Positions 46,280-56,500 of a stretch of DNA of 64,000 nt are shown here, piece by piece. The notes under the pieces were generated by a model, which had not been told where the DNA came from, made no database searches, and worked only from the letters and a program-made list of their open reading frames with translations. Location of the stretch: NCBI GenBank assembly GCA_963752605.1, contig CAVVYW010000006.1, forward strand, positions 930,001 through 994,000, given 5' to 3'. Numbering within the stretch: position 1 is the stretch's first letter; each line of letters begins with the position of its first letter. This stretch comes from CAVVYW01 sp963752605 (GTDB lineage Bacteria > Actinomycetota > Thermoleophilia > Solirubrobacterales > 70-9). Both the position numbers and the translations under genes were made by a program.

Positions 46280-48625
46280 TCACCCGACCGGCGTCAGCTT
46301 TGCAACGCTGAGCGCGAGCCACTTCAGGCCGTGGCGGCCGAAGTTCACTTGCGCGCGCGCATCGTCCCCGGTGCCTTCGAGCGTGACGATCACGCCTTCG
46401 CCGAACTTGTTGTGAATCACGCTCTGGCCGGCGCGCAGACCATGGCTCGCCGTCCTCGGGCCCGAGCCGAACGCGTCCGGCTCGACCCTGCCGACGCCGA
46501 CGATCGAGTGCAGACCTGATCCCCTTCCCCACGCGTCGTGATACTCGCGCGCGAAGCCGGAGCCGAAGCCCTGGTTGCGCGGCGTGATCCACTTCAGCGT
46601 CTCGTCGGGCAACTCGTCGAGGAAACGACTCTTGATGTTGTAGCGCGTCTGCCCGTGCAGCATGCGGGTCTGGCTGAAGCTCAGGTACAGGCGCTTGCGG
46701 GCGCGTGTGATCGCCACATACATCAGGCGGCGCTCTTCTTCGAGCCCGTCGACGTCGGACAGCGAGTTCTCGTGCGGGAACAGGCCCTCCTCGAGCCCGG
46801 TGATGAACACGCAGTCGAACTCGAGCCCCTTGGCCGAATGAACGGTCATCAGCTGGATCGCGTCCTGCCCCGCTTGCGCCTGGTTGTCGCCGGCTTCCAG
46901 CGCGGCATGCGTCAGGAACGCGGCGAGCGGTGACAGGATCTCGCCGGTTTCGGCATCGGGCGCGAGGTCGACGTTCGCCAGCGTCGGCGGCAGCCGCTCG
47001 CCGGCGGCCGCGGCCTGCTCGTCGAGCGGCAGCGCGACCGCGTCCTTGCCGAAGCCTTCTTGTGTGACGAAGGCCTCCGCCGCGTTGACCAGCTCGGCAA
47101 GGTTCTCGATGCGGTCCTGGCCCTCACGCTCCGTGCGATAGAAATCCGCGAGGCCGCTCGCCTGCACGACGTGCTCGATGATCTCGCGCAAGGTCAGGCC
47201 CTGCGTCGCGTCGCGCATCGCGTCGATGAGCGCGACGAAGGCGGCAAGGTTCGACCCGCCTTTGCCGGTGACCGCGGCCACGCTCTGCATCAGGCTGCGC
47301 TGGCCGGCACGCGCCGCGTCCTGCAGTTGCTCGAGCGTGCGTGCACCGATGCCGCGCGCCGGAAAGTTGACGACGCGCAGGAAGCTCGTGTCGTCGTTCG
47401 GGTTCTCGATCAGCCGCAGGTACGCGAGCGCGTGCTTGATCTCGGCACGCTCGAAGAAGCGCAGTCCGCCGTACACGCGATACGGAATCGCGGCGTTGAA
47501 CAACGCGCTTTCGATCACGCGCGACTGCGCATTGCTGCGGTAAAGCACCGCGATCTCGTGGCGCGGCGTGCCGTCGCGGTGCAGTTGTTGCGCCTCGTCG
47601 ATGAACCACTGCGCCTCGCCGTAGTCGCTGGTCGCCTCGTGCACGCGCACCGGCTCGCCGGCACCCGCATCGGTGCGAAGGTTCTTGCCGAGCCGGCGCG
47701 TGTTGCGCGAGATCAGCGCGTTGGCGGTGTCGAGGATGTTGCTGTGGCTGCGGTAGTTCTGCTCGAGCTTGATCACGCGATCGATCTCGAACTCGCGCTC
47801 GAACTGCGCCATGTTGCCGACCTGCGCACCACGAAACGCGTAGATGCTCTGGTCGTCGTCGCCGACCACGAACAGCCCGCAGCCGGGCCCGGCGAACATC
47901 TTCAGCCACAAGTACTGCAGCGCGTTGGTGTCCTGGAATTCGTCGACGAGGATGTGCCTGAAGCGCCGCTGGTAGTGTTCGCGCAGCGGCGCGTTGTCGC
48001 GCATCAGCTCGTAGGTGCGCAGCATCAGCTCGCCGAAGTCGACGGTGCCCTCGCGCTGGCACTGGTCCTCGTAGGCCTGGTAGATCTGGATCTGCCTGCG
48101 CGTGTGTTCGTCACGCGGCTCGATGTCCTTCGGGCGCAGCGCGTCCTCCTTCGCACCGGCGATGAACCACGCGACCTGCTTCGGCACGTAGCGCTCTTCG
48201 TCGAGGTTCATCGCCTTGATCACGCGCTTGACCGACGACACCTGGTCGGCGCTGTCGAGGATCTGGAAGCTCTGCGGCAACGCGGCGGGCTTCCAGTGCG
48301 TGCGCAGGAAGCGGTTGCACAAGCCGTGGAAGGTGCCGACCCACATGCCGCGCACCGGCAATGCCAGCATCGCCGACAGCCGGGTCAGCATCTCCTTGGC
48401 CGCCTTGTTCGTGAAGGTCACGGCCATCACGCCGCCGGGCGACACCTGGCCGGTGCTGATGAGCCACGCGATGCGCGTCGTCAGCACGCGCGTCTTGCCC
48501 GAACCGGCGCCGGCGAGGATCAGCGCCGGCCGCGCCGGCAACGTCACCGCAGCAAGCTGCTCGGGGTTGAGGTGGCGCAGCAGCGTGCTCGAAGGCGCGA
48601 GGTCTGCCGAAGGCTGGGTGTTCAT
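46280..48625 (-). CDS. uvrD: ATP-dependent DNA helicase UvrD/PcrA/Rep family
   Basis: Intact 781-residue SF1A helicase (3'-5') for mismatch and excision repair. Walker A is in LILAGAGSGKTRVLTTRIAW; other motifs are VTFTNKAAKEML, ILVDEFQDTNALQY, VVGDDDQSIYAFRGA, LEQNYRSHSNIL, LMTVHSAKGLEFDCVFITG and EERRLMYVAITRARKRLYL. It carries the C-terminal Tudor-like tail (QSVIHNKFGEGVIVTLEG). The ATG overlaps the stop of the upstream TetR gene (ATGA), so the two are translated from one message. Confidence 0.94.
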   Translation of the reverse strand: MNTQPSADLAPSSTLLRHLNPEQLAAVTLPARPALILAGAGSGKTRVLTTRIAWLISTGQVSPGGVMAVTFTNKAAKEMLTRLSAMLALPVRGMWVGTFHGLCNRFLRTHWKPAALPQSFQILDSADQVSSVKRVIKAMNLDEERYVPKQVAWFIAGAKEDALRPKDIEPRDEHTRRQIQIYQAYEDQCQREGTVDFGELMLRTYELMRDNAPLREHYQRRFRHILVDEFQDTNALQYLWLKMFAGPGCGLFVVGDDDQSIYAFRGAQVGNMAQFEREFEIDRVIKLEQNYRSHSNILDTANALISRNTRRLGKNLRTDAGAGEPVRVHEATSDYGEAQWFIDEAQQLHRDGTPRHEIAVLYRSNAQSRVIESALFNAAIPYRVYGGLRFFERAEIKHALAYLRLIENPNDDTSFLRVVNFPARGIGARTLEQLQDAARAGQRSLMQSVAAVTGKGGSNLAAFVALIDAMRDATQGLTLREIIEHVVQASGLADFYRTEREGQDRIENLAELVNAAEAFVTQEGFGKDAVALPLDEQAAAAGERLPPTLANVDLAPDAETGEILSPLAAFLTHAALEAGDNQAQAGQDAIQLMTVHSAKGLEFDCVFITGLEEGLFPHENSLSDVDGLEEERRLMYVAITRARKRLYLSFSQTRMLHGQTRYNIKSRFLDELPDETLKWITPRNQGFGSGFAREYHDAWGRGSGLHSIVGVGRVEPDAFGSGPRTASHGLRAGQSVIHNKFGEGVIVTLEGTGDDARAQVNFGRHGLKWLALSVAKLTPVG

Positions 48626-49263
48626 CCAGTCATTCTAGAAGCCGCTGCACGCGGCACTCGCGTCGCGTACAGGCGCAGGAACAGCACGACCGCCTCGCGC
48701 GATCGCGCCGCGATGCGCTGCGGCGAGGGTTGACCCATGCGGCCGAGCAATCGCTCGATCTGCCAGTCGCGCAGCGCCAGCGCCGCGAGCACTTCCGCCT
48801 CGATCGGACCGGCGCTGCGCAGCAGCTTGCGGGCTTTCGCACGCCGCAGCAGCGCGGCCAGCGCCTTGATCACCGCGTCGCGGCCATGCTCGCGCAAGGT
48901 CGATCCGATGTCGCCGCTTTCGGCCAAGTGCACCGCGCCGCGGTTGATCGCGACCGAGCGGTCCGAGCACAACAGCCGCAGCAACGCAGCGCAGAAGGCT
49001 TCGAGCGCGGCGCGCAAGCCCTCGATGTCGAGCGTCGGCGCGTCGCGGCTGCGCTGCAGCACGCCGATCATCTCGCCGGCATTGCCCTGGATCAGCTCGG
49101 TGAGCAGCGACTCCTTGTTGCCGAACCACGCGTACAGCGTCTCCTTCGACATGCCCAGGCGCTGCGCGAGCGCGAGCATCGAGAAGCGCGCGAGCCCGCG
49201 CTCGACGATCAGGCGGTTCGCCGCGGCGAGCACTTCGTTGCGGCGTTCGGGCGTCCGGCGCAT
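48622..49263 (-). CDS. TetR-family transcriptional regulator
   Basis: 213 residues. The N-terminal helix-turn-helix is ERRNEVLAAANRLIVERGLA RFSMLALAQRLGMSKETLYA WFGNKESLL. The ligand-binding part resembles the C-terminal domain of AefR-like regulators (LRRAKARKLLRSAGPIEAEV). ATG 49263 is preferred over upstream frames. A perfect palindrome stands between it and the divergent membrane operon, so it probably represses itself (and with it uvrD) and that operon. Confidence 0.88.
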   Translation of the reverse strand: MRRTPERRNEVLAAANRLIVERGLARFSMLALAQRLGMSKETLYAWFGNKESLLTELIQGNAGEMIGVLQRSRDAPTLDIEGLRAALEAFCAALLRLLCSDRSVAINRGAVHLAESGDIGSTLREHGRDAVIKALAALLRRAKARKLLRSAGPIEAEVLAALALRDWQIERLLGRMGQPSPQRIAARSREAVVLFLRLYATRVPRAAASRMTG

Positions 49264-49326
49264 GCGGCTGCAAAAGGTAAAGCTGTGCAAAGCAGGCATC
49301 GACACTGTAGCACCGGCTTGCGACGA

Positions 49327-49373
49327 ACCGTACCGGTGAGTACGCTTCGCGCATTCCGTACCGATCGGTACGG
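49327..49373. promoter_or_regulatory. TetR operator: perfect 18-bp palindrome plus a second half-matching site
   Basis: CCGTACCGATCGGTACGG at 49356-49373 is a perfect palindrome. A degenerate second copy, ACCGTACCGGTGAGTACG, lies at 49327-49344, 29 bases away. Both share CCGTACCG. The position between divergent tetR and the 49412 operon fits autoregulation. Confidence 0.75.
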
Positions 49374-49411
49374 ATGTTCGGCCAAGCTTCAGGGACATTC
49401 ACGAAATCATC

Positions 49412-49888
49412 ATGCACACACACGATCCACACTCACCCGGTTCCGCCCCGACGATCGCGAAGCCCGTTGCGCCGAGTGCGCAAGGCGTCATGAAGCGCCG
49501 GCTCGCGCAGCTCGCGTCGCGCAGCGATCACCTGATCGCAGGCGCACTGTTGACGCTCGCAGCGCAGGATGCACTGCTGCTGCTCGCGCTGTACGCTCAG
49601 CTCGAACCGCATCCACCGGCTTCGGTCGGCCCCTTCATCGGCGCGCTGCTCGCGCTGTCGCTGCGTTCGGCCTGGGGCCTGCGGCGCCCGTCGCGGTGGA
49701 CACATGCGCTCGCGCTCGTGGTGGCCCTCGCACATCTGCCGAACTTCGGCCCGCACAAGTTCTTCCTGCCCCAGGCACCGCTGATCGCACCGATGGTCGC
49801 GCTCGGGCTTGCACTGCTGACGCAGGCGGCGGTGCTGGCCGCACTGCGCTTGTGGCGCGCCGACGCCGCCGATGCGCAGCCGCAATGA
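49412..49888 (+). CDS. Hypothetical membrane protein in TetR-controlled operon
   Basis: 158 residues with four hydrophobic segments (HLIAGALLTLAAQDALLLLA LYA, VGPFIGALLALSLRS, ALALVVALAHLPNFG, PMVALGLALLTQAAVLAAL). No family recognised. Its stop overlaps the start of the DUF1772 gene (ATGA). A basic, histidine-containing start (MHTHDPHSPG) precedes the first helix. Confidence 0.65.
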   Translation: MHTHDPHSPGSAPTIAKPVAPSAQGVMKRRLAQLASRSDHLIAGALLTLAAQDALLLLALYAQLEPHPPASVGPFIGALLALSLRSAWGLRRPSRWTHALALVVALAHLPNFGPHKFFLPQAPLIAPMVALGLALLTQAAVLAALRLWRADAADAQPQ

Positions 49889-50391
49889 GTGCCGCGTTCG
49901 ACGGCTATCGCGTCTCGGCGTGCGCCGCGACGATACTGCTCGGGCTGATGGCGGGCTTCTTCTACGCGTTCGCGATCGACGTCGCACCGGCGATGACGAA
50001 GCTCGACGCCACATCGTATGTCCGCACGCAGCAGTGGATCAACAGCACGGTGCGCAACCTGCCGTTCGCGATCGCATATTTCGGCTCGGCAATCCTGCCG
50101 TTCGTGCCCGCTGCGCTCGCGGCGCGGCGCTCGCAGCGCGCGCTCGCGATCGGCTGGGCGCTCGTCGCGCTCGCCTACCTCGGCGCCGTGTTCTGGGTCA
50201 CGCGCAGCATCAACGTGCCGATCAACGAGATGCTGGCGCAATGGAACCCGCTCGCGCCGCCGCCCGACTGGGCCGCAGCGCGCGACCGCTGGAACGAAGC
50301 GAACCTGTGGCGCGCGGTGGCATCGGCCGGCTGCTTCGGCGTCGCGGTGGTGTTGAGCTCGGGACCGATCAGGACTGCTTCGCCGCGCTGA
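49885..50391 (+). CDS. DUF1772 (anthrone oxygenase-like) membrane protein
   Basis: 168 residues, four helices. The DUF1772 core includes LMAGFFYAFAIDVAPAMTKL and the later VPINEMLAQWNP...WNEANLWRAVAS segment typical of the family. Homologues are suggested to be cofactor-free oxygenases acting on polyketide anthrones, but most bacterial members are uncharacterised. Coupled to the previous gene and likely repressed by the divergent TetR. Confidence 0.75.
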   Translation: MSAAFDGYRVSACAATILLGLMAGFFYAFAIDVAPAMTKLDATSYVRTQQWINSTVRNLPFAIAYFGSAILPFVPAALAARRSQRALAIGWALVALAYLGAVFWVTRSINVPINEMLAQWNPLAPPPDWAAARDRWNEANLWRAVASAGCFGVAVVLSSGPIRTASPR

Positions 50392-50426
50392 TCCCTCAGA
50401 ATGCCCGCTGGTTCCAGGAGTCTTCG

Positions 50427-51114
50427 ATGGTCGTGATGCGCCGATGCTTGGGCGTGCTGATGGCGGCATCGACCGCATCGCTGCCCGCTCGCGCCGAATG
50501 CCCGCCGCCGCGCGTGCTGCTGGAGCGCTTCGTCTACGCGCATTGCGAGCCGTGCTGGCGTGCCACACCGCCGACGCCGTCCGGCGCCGGCGGCACGCCG
50601 TTCGTGCTCGACTGGATCGTGCCGTCGGATCAGGGCGCGAGGACTTCCATCTCGCACGCCGCGCTGGCCGAGGCGGCGCCGCGTGCGGCGCGTGCCGGCA
50701 ACCTGCGCAGCGACGAAGTGCTGACGCAGAGCACGCCGCTGCCGCAGCGCAGTGCACTGCGGTTGAAGGTCGAGGACGGCCCGGCGTCGAACGGCTACAT
50801 CGCGCTGAAGCTCGACGCGAGCTACCACTCGACGCGCGCGCTGCCGCAAGGGCTTGCAGGCTACCTCGCGCTGGTCGAACGACTGAACGCCGGCGACGAC
50901 GGCTCGCCGGTGGCCCGGCAACTCGTGCGCGCCGTCATCGGGCCGTTGCCGCTCGCCGGTCTGGCGCCCGGTCACAGCGTCGATCACCTGCGCGCCGATG
51001 CGTGTGCCCGAGAACGTCGACGCAGCGCGCTTGTCCAGCGTCGGCTGGCTCGAAACGCCCGCGGGCCGTGTGCTGGCGGTGAGCACTTCGCGTGTCGATG
51101 CAGATTGCAAGTAA
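50427..51114 (+). CDS. Exported protein with CxxC motif, one frameshift; first gene of the copper-oxidase locus
   Basis: Signal peptide MVVMRRCLGVLMAASTASLP ARA, then VLLERFVYAHCEPCWRATPP, whose CEPC motif in a beta-strand context is thioredoxin-like, and FVLDWIVPSDQGA. After a frame break near 50990 it ends ENVDAARLSSVGWLETPAGR VLAVSTSRVDADCK at TAA 51112-51114, about 228 residues. Family not recognised with confidence (the start recalls DUF1223). A relic of the same C-terminus recurs after the next gene. It may serve disulfide or copper handling for the oxidases downstream (inference). Confidence 0.6.
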
Positions 51115-51249
51115 ATGCCATCGTGCGTTTGCCAATCAGCATATGTCCGTAACTCGATCTGGGGGCTTGCATGCTGCGATTGCTGAACCAGACTTCACGC
51201 ATCACCGGCGCGATTTCATTCCTCGAGCAAGCGCCGGCGCGTTGTCGTT

Positions 51250-53373
51250 GTGGTGTCGACGGTCTCCACGCGTTCTACGGTGGTCGCTGTGCTCGTTCGC
51301 AGGTCGTTTCCGACACTTCGCAGCCGCGAAGCGGCGCTGGCTTGCGTCGTGCTGCTCGCAGGGTGTGGCGGTGGCGGCGACAGCTCGGAAGCACCACCGG
51401 CTTCGTCTTCCAGTCAGGGTCCTCCATCGACGGGTGGACAAGAACCCCGGCCCGCGTCGCCTGAGCCGGCCCCGCCAATGCCTTCTCCGGCACCTGCTGC
51501 ATCGCCTGCCACGCCGCGCCCATCACCGCCACCACCGGTTACGTCGCCACCTGCGGCACCCGCAGCACCAGCGCCGGCCATTGCAGAGCCTGGCGCGAGT
51601 CGCTGGTCGGCGCTGATTCCGATGCCCATCACGCCGGTGGCCGCTGGTCACCTGCCCAACGGCAAGGTGCTGCTTTGGTCGGCCGCTGAGCGCTACTCGA
51701 TCTCTGCACTACCCGGCCGCACTTACACCGCCGTCTTCGATCCGGCGACGCACACCGCGACCGAGCAGTTGATCAGCCAGACCGGACACGACATGTTCTG
51801 CAGCGGCATCAGCAATCTGGCCGATGGCCGGTTGCTGGTCAACGGCGGAGAGAACAGCGAAAAGACGAGCCTGTACAACGCGTCGAGCGGCTCCTGGGTC
51901 ACGGGCGCGACGATGAACATTCCGCGCGGCTATCAAGCCAACACGGTGCTGGAAGACGGCTCGGTGTTGACCTTCGGCGGCTCATGGAGCGGTGGGCTCG
52001 GCGACAAGCATGCCGAGATCTGGACCGCGAACGGCGGCTGGCAGCGCTTGCGCAACGTGCCGGTCACTCCGGCGCTCGCGCCCGACCCCGATGGCGCTTA
52101 CCGCGGCGACAACCACATGTGGCTGTTCACGGTGGGCAACGGCAAGGTGCTGCACGCCGGGCCGAGCGCAAACATGAACTGGATCGACACTCGTGGTGAG
52201 GGCAGCATCACGCCCGCCGGCACGCGCCACGACGACGGCTACAGCCAGAGCGGCAACGCCGTCATGTACGACATCGGCAAGATCCTCAAGGTCGGCGGCG
52301 CGCCCGCCTACGAGGAGCTGCCCGCCACCAAGAACAGCTACGTCATCGACACGAACGGCGCGCTGGTGGTGCGCCGCGTCGGCTCGATGGCGTATGCCCG
52401 CATCTTCAGCAACGCGGTCGTGCTGCCCAACGGACAGGTGATCGTGATCGGCGGGCAGACGATCGGCCGGCCCTTCACCGACGACAACGCCGTGCTCGTG
52501 CCCGAGCTGTGGGATCCACAAACCGAAACCTTCACACCGTTGCCGCCCGCCGGGGCACCGCGCAACTATCACAGCGTGGCACTGTTGTTGCCCGACGGCC
52601 GCGTGCTTTCGGGCGGCGGCGGCCTGTGCGGCGAAGCGTGCCCCGCCAACCATGCCGACGTGCAGATCCTCACGCCGCACTACCTGCTCAACGCCGACGG
52701 TTCGCCGGCCGCGCGACCGGTCATCGTATCGGCGCCGGCGTCGGCGGCGCACGGCACCACGTTGTCGGTGCGCACCGATACGCGGGTGGCGGCGTTCGCG
52801 CTGGTGCGCCTGTCGTCGGTGACGCACAGCGTGAACAACGATCAGCGCCGCATCCCGCTGCAGTTCAGCGTCACCGATGCGTCGACGCACACCCATGCGT
52901 TGCAGGTGCCCGGTAATCCAGGCATCACACTGCCGGGCTACTACATGCTGTTCGCGCTGAACGCGGCCGGCGTGCCGTCGGTCGCAAAGCTGATCCACAT
53001 CACTGCAGCCGGCGCACCGAGGTCTTCGACGGTGGACACACAGACAGCGACCGTGGGCGGCGTCGTTAAACTGCGCCTGGTCGCAAAGTCGGCGACTGGT
53101 CCCCTCAGCTACCGGGCGACGGGATTGCCACCGGGCTTGTCGATGAACGCCGCCACCGGCGTCATCAGGGGCACTGTGAACACCATCGGGCAGTTTGCGG
53201 TCACCGCGCACGCGACCAACCGCGTCGCCACGACCAGTACCGCCTGGCTGTGGAACGTGACACCGCGCAGCCGGGATACCCTTGTCGGCGAGCCGTTGGC
53301 GGGCGAGATAGCATGCACCGATGTCGCGCCGGCCGGGGCGCCGGCGGGCGCGCGACCATGCGAGCAGCACTAG
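51250..53373 (+). CDS. Galactose oxidase-like copper radical oxidase (copy 1), lipoprotein
   Basis: 707 residues from GTG 51250. Lipoprotein signal AALACVVLLAGC, a Pro/Ser/Ala linker, then a Kelch beta-propeller with every galactose-oxidase active-site residue: Cys184 (GHDMFCSGISN), Tyr228 (IPRGYQANTV), Trp246 (GGSWSGG), Tyr440-His441 (RNYHSVALLLPDGRVLSGGG GLCG) and His526 (SSVTHSVNNDQRRIPL). Intervals equal those of Fusarium galactose oxidase (228, 272, 290, 495/496, 581). Then come the DUF1929 fold (PGYYMLFALNAAGVPS) and one putative Ig domain (ATGLPPGLSMNAATGVIRGT). Oxidises primary alcohols or aldehydes with O2; substrate unknown. The GTG start is uncertain. Confidence 0.9.
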   Translation: MVSTVSTRSTVVAVLVRRSFPTLRSREAALACVVLLAGCGGGGDSSEAPPASSSSQGPPSTGGQEPRPASPEPAPPMPSPAPAASPATPRPSPPPPVTSPPAAPAAPAPAIAEPGASRWSALIPMPITPVAAGHLPNGKVLLWSAAERYSISALPGRTYTAVFDPATHTATEQLISQTGHDMFCSGISNLADGRLLVNGGENSEKTSLYNASSGSWVTGATMNIPRGYQANTVLEDGSVLTFGGSWSGGLGDKHAEIWTANGGWQRLRNVPVTPALAPDPDGAYRGDNHMWLFTVGNGKVLHAGPSANMNWIDTRGEGSITPAGTRHDDGYSQSGNAVMYDIGKILKVGGAPAYEELPATKNSYVIDTNGALVVRRVGSMAYARIFSNAVVLPNGQVIVIGGQTIGRPFTDDNAVLVPELWDPQTETFTPLPPAGAPRNYHSVALLLPDGRVLSGGGGLCGEACPANHADVQILTPHYLLNADGSPAARPVIVSAPASAAHGTTLSVRTDTRVAAFALVRLSSVTHSVNNDQRRIPLQFSVTDASTHTHALQVPGNPGITLPGYYMLFALNAAGVPSVAKLIHITAAGAPRSSTVDTQTATVGGVVKLRLVAKSATGPLSYRATGLPPGLSMNAATGVIRGTVNTIGQFAVTAHATNRVATTSTAWLWNVTPRSRDTLVGEPLAGEIACTDVAPAGAPAGARPCEQH

Positions 53374-53392
53374 CGCCGAAAAATGCCCGCGG

Positions 53393-53444
53393 GCCGCATG
53401 CTCGCGATCGCGGCTTCTCGCGCCGATGCGCAGTGCAAGTGATG
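53393..53444 (+). pseudogene. Relic of a second copy of the CxxC exported protein (C-terminal 16 codons)
   Basis: The sequence encodes GRMLAIAASRADAQCK and a stop. It matches the C-terminus of the gene ending at 51114 (GRVLAVSTSRVDADCK), and the DNA around it is also alike. Nothing of the rest of that gene remains, so this is a duplication scar between the two oxidases. Confidence 0.7.
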
Positions 53445-53565
53445 CCGCAATGCAAGTGCCAAGCTAGGGACACACTGCATGCGCGCGCGGGTACACACTT
53501 CTCAGCTCGCGGCATCGTGGGAAGGTTGCCGCGAATCGTAGTTCCATTGCAGTACAGGTCGTACG

Positions 53566-56500
53566 GTGGCGATCGCGCACACGCGCTGCATCCACGCGGC
53601 GCCCAAAAAACGCCGAGTCGCGCTTTGTTGTGTGGCGCTCGTCGCGGCTTGCGGTGGCGGCGACGATACCCAGGACGACGCGAAACCGCCTTCCGAGAAA
53701 ACACTCGCGATCGCCGCGCCCGCGGCGAGCCAGTGGTCCAACCTGATCCCGACACCGATCACCCCGGTCGGCGCCGGCAACCTGCCGGACGGAAAGGTGC
53801 TGCTGTGGTCGGCGGGCGAGCGTTTCGCGGTCTCCGCGGGCGGCGGCGGCCGTACCTTCACGAGCGTGTTCGATGCCGCGACGCTAACCGCGACCGATCA
53901 GCTCGTCAGCCAGACCGGCCACGACATGTTCTGCAGCGGCACCAGCAACCTGCCCGACGGCAGGTTGCTGATCAGCGGCGGCGAGAACAGCGAGAAGACG
54001 AGCATCTACAACGCGCTCACCGGCTCGTGGACGAGCGCCGCGACGATGAACATCCCCCGTGGCTATCAGGCCAACACGGTGCTGACCGATGGCTCGGTGC
54101 TCACGCTCGGCGGATCTTGGAGCGGCGCGCTCGGCGGCAAGCATGCCGAAGTGTGGACCGCAGCCGCTGGCTGGCGCCGCTTGACTGGCGTGCCGGTCGA
54201 TCCCGCAGTGGCCAACGACCCCCAAGGCATCTTCCGCGCCGACAACCACATGTGGCTGTACCCGATGGGCAACGGCAAGGTGCTGCAGGCCGGTCCGAGC
54301 CCGACCATGAACTGGATCGGGACGCAAGGGGAAGGCTCGATCACGTCGGCGGGCACGCGCAGCGATGACGGCTACAGCCAAAGCGGCAATGCGGTGATGT
54401 ACGACATCGGCAAGATCCTGAAGGTTGGCGGCGCGCCGGCCTACGAGGAGCAGCCTGCGACGACCAGTGCGCTCGTGATCGACGCGAACGTCGGCCTGTC
54501 GGTGCGCCGCGTCGCGCCGATGGCGTATGCGCGCATCTTCAGCAACGCGGTGGTGTTGCCGAACGGGCAGGTCGTCGTCATCGGCGGGCAGACGATCGGG
54601 CGGCCGTTTACCGACGACAACTCGGTGCTCGTGCCCGAGTTGTGGGACCCGCAGACCGAGACCTTCACGCCGCTGCCGCCGACCGCGGTCGGGCGCAACT
54701 ATCACAGTGTCGCGATCCTGCTGCCCGACGCGCGCGTGCTGTCCGGCGGCGGCGGCCTGTGCGGCGACACCTGCGCGAGCAATCACCCCGACCTGCAGAT
54801 CCTCACGCCGCACTATCTGCTGAACAGCGACGGCACGCCGGCGACACGGCCTGCCATCGTGTCGGCGCCCGCGTCGGCGACCCACGGCACGACGCTGTCG
54901 GTGCGCGCCGATTCGCCGATCGCCGCGTTCGCGTTGCTGCGCATGTCGTCGGTCACGCACAGCCTCAACAACGACCAGCGCCGCATTCCGCTGCAGTTCA
55001 GCCTGACCGACGCCGCGACGCACACCTACGCGCTGAACGTGCCGGGCAATCCCGGCATCACGCTGCCGGGCTACTACATGCTGTTCGCGATGAGCGCGGC
55101 CGGCGTGCCGTCGATCGCCAGGCTGATCCAGATCACCGGTGCCGGCGCGCCGAAGATCACGCCGCTCGACACGCAGTCCGACGTCGCTCGGCGCCGCGGT
55201 CGACCTCGACGTGGTCGCGACGTCGTCGAACGGCAGCATCACCTACAGCGCGACCGGGTTGCCCCCGGGCCTGTCGATCAACGCCACGACCGGCGTCATC
55301 AGCGGCACGGCGACAACGCTCGGGCAGTTCGCCGTCACCGTGTCGGCGACGAACAACCTCGCGACGAGCAGCACCGACTTCTTGTGGAGCGTGGTCCCGG
55401 CGAGCACCGGTGTGCGGCATGTCAGGCTGGAAGCGCTCTCCGAGGTCAACGGCAACCCGTGGACGACGGTCGCCGAGTTCAACCTGCTCGACACCGGCGG
55501 GGCCGTGATCCCGCGCGCCGGCTGGAGCGTCACGGCGGACAGCGTCGAGACACAAGGTGGGAACGGCGCCGCGGTCAACGCCATCGACGGCAACCCGAGC
55601 AGCTTCTGGCACACGCAGTGGTCGGCCGCGAACCCGCCGCACCCGCATGCGCTGACGGTCAATCTTGGCCAGGTGCGCACCATCGGCGGCTTCCGATATC
55701 TGCCGCGCCCGGGCGGCGGCAACGGCACGATCGCGGCATGGCGCTTCCACACGAGCAGCGATGGCGTCACGTGGACGATGGTGGCGCAAGGCACCTTCCC
55801 CAACAACGCCAGCGAAAAGACCGTGACGTTCAGCGTGCAAACGCCCGGCAATCAACCGCCGACGCTGGCCGCGATCGCCGATGCGACGCACGCGGTCGGG
55901 CAAGGCGCAACGCTGGCGCTCAGCGGCAGCGATCCGGACGGCGATGCGTTGACCTACACGGCGAGCGGCCTGCCGCCGGGACTGACGATCAACGCCGGCA
56001 CCGGCGTGATCACCGGTACACCGACGACCGCCGGCACATTCAACGTCGACGCACAAGTCAACGATGGGCGCGGCGGTGTCGCGAGCCGCAGCTTCGTATG
56101 GACCATCACCTCGGGCGGAACGACGCCGAACTGGGTGAAGTGCGCCGACGAGCATCAGGTGTGCAGCTTCAGCGGCACGCGCACGGTGCGCTACGGGCAG
56201 AACGCGACCTTCGTCACGCGCACCGCGACCGATTCGATCGCCTGTTCGAACACGGTGTTCGGCGACCCGTCGCCCGGTGTCCTGAAGCGCTGCGACGTCG
56301 ACATGGGCGGCACGACGCCACCGCCACCGCCACCGCCACCGCCACCGCCACCGCCACCGCCACCGCCGCCACCCCGCCGCCCGGGACGAACTGGGTGAAG
56401 TGCGCCGACGAGCATCAGGTGTGCAACTTCAGCGGCACGCTCACGGTGCGCTACGGGCAGAACTCGACCTTCTTCACTCGCACCGCGACCAACTCGATCC

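Noticed and set aside
56311..56385. Phase-variable frameshift in the CCACCG tract of oxidase copy 2
   Set aside because: Hexamer slippage keeps the frame; the break is at a short C-run and is balanced by another at about 55180, which fits base-call error better.
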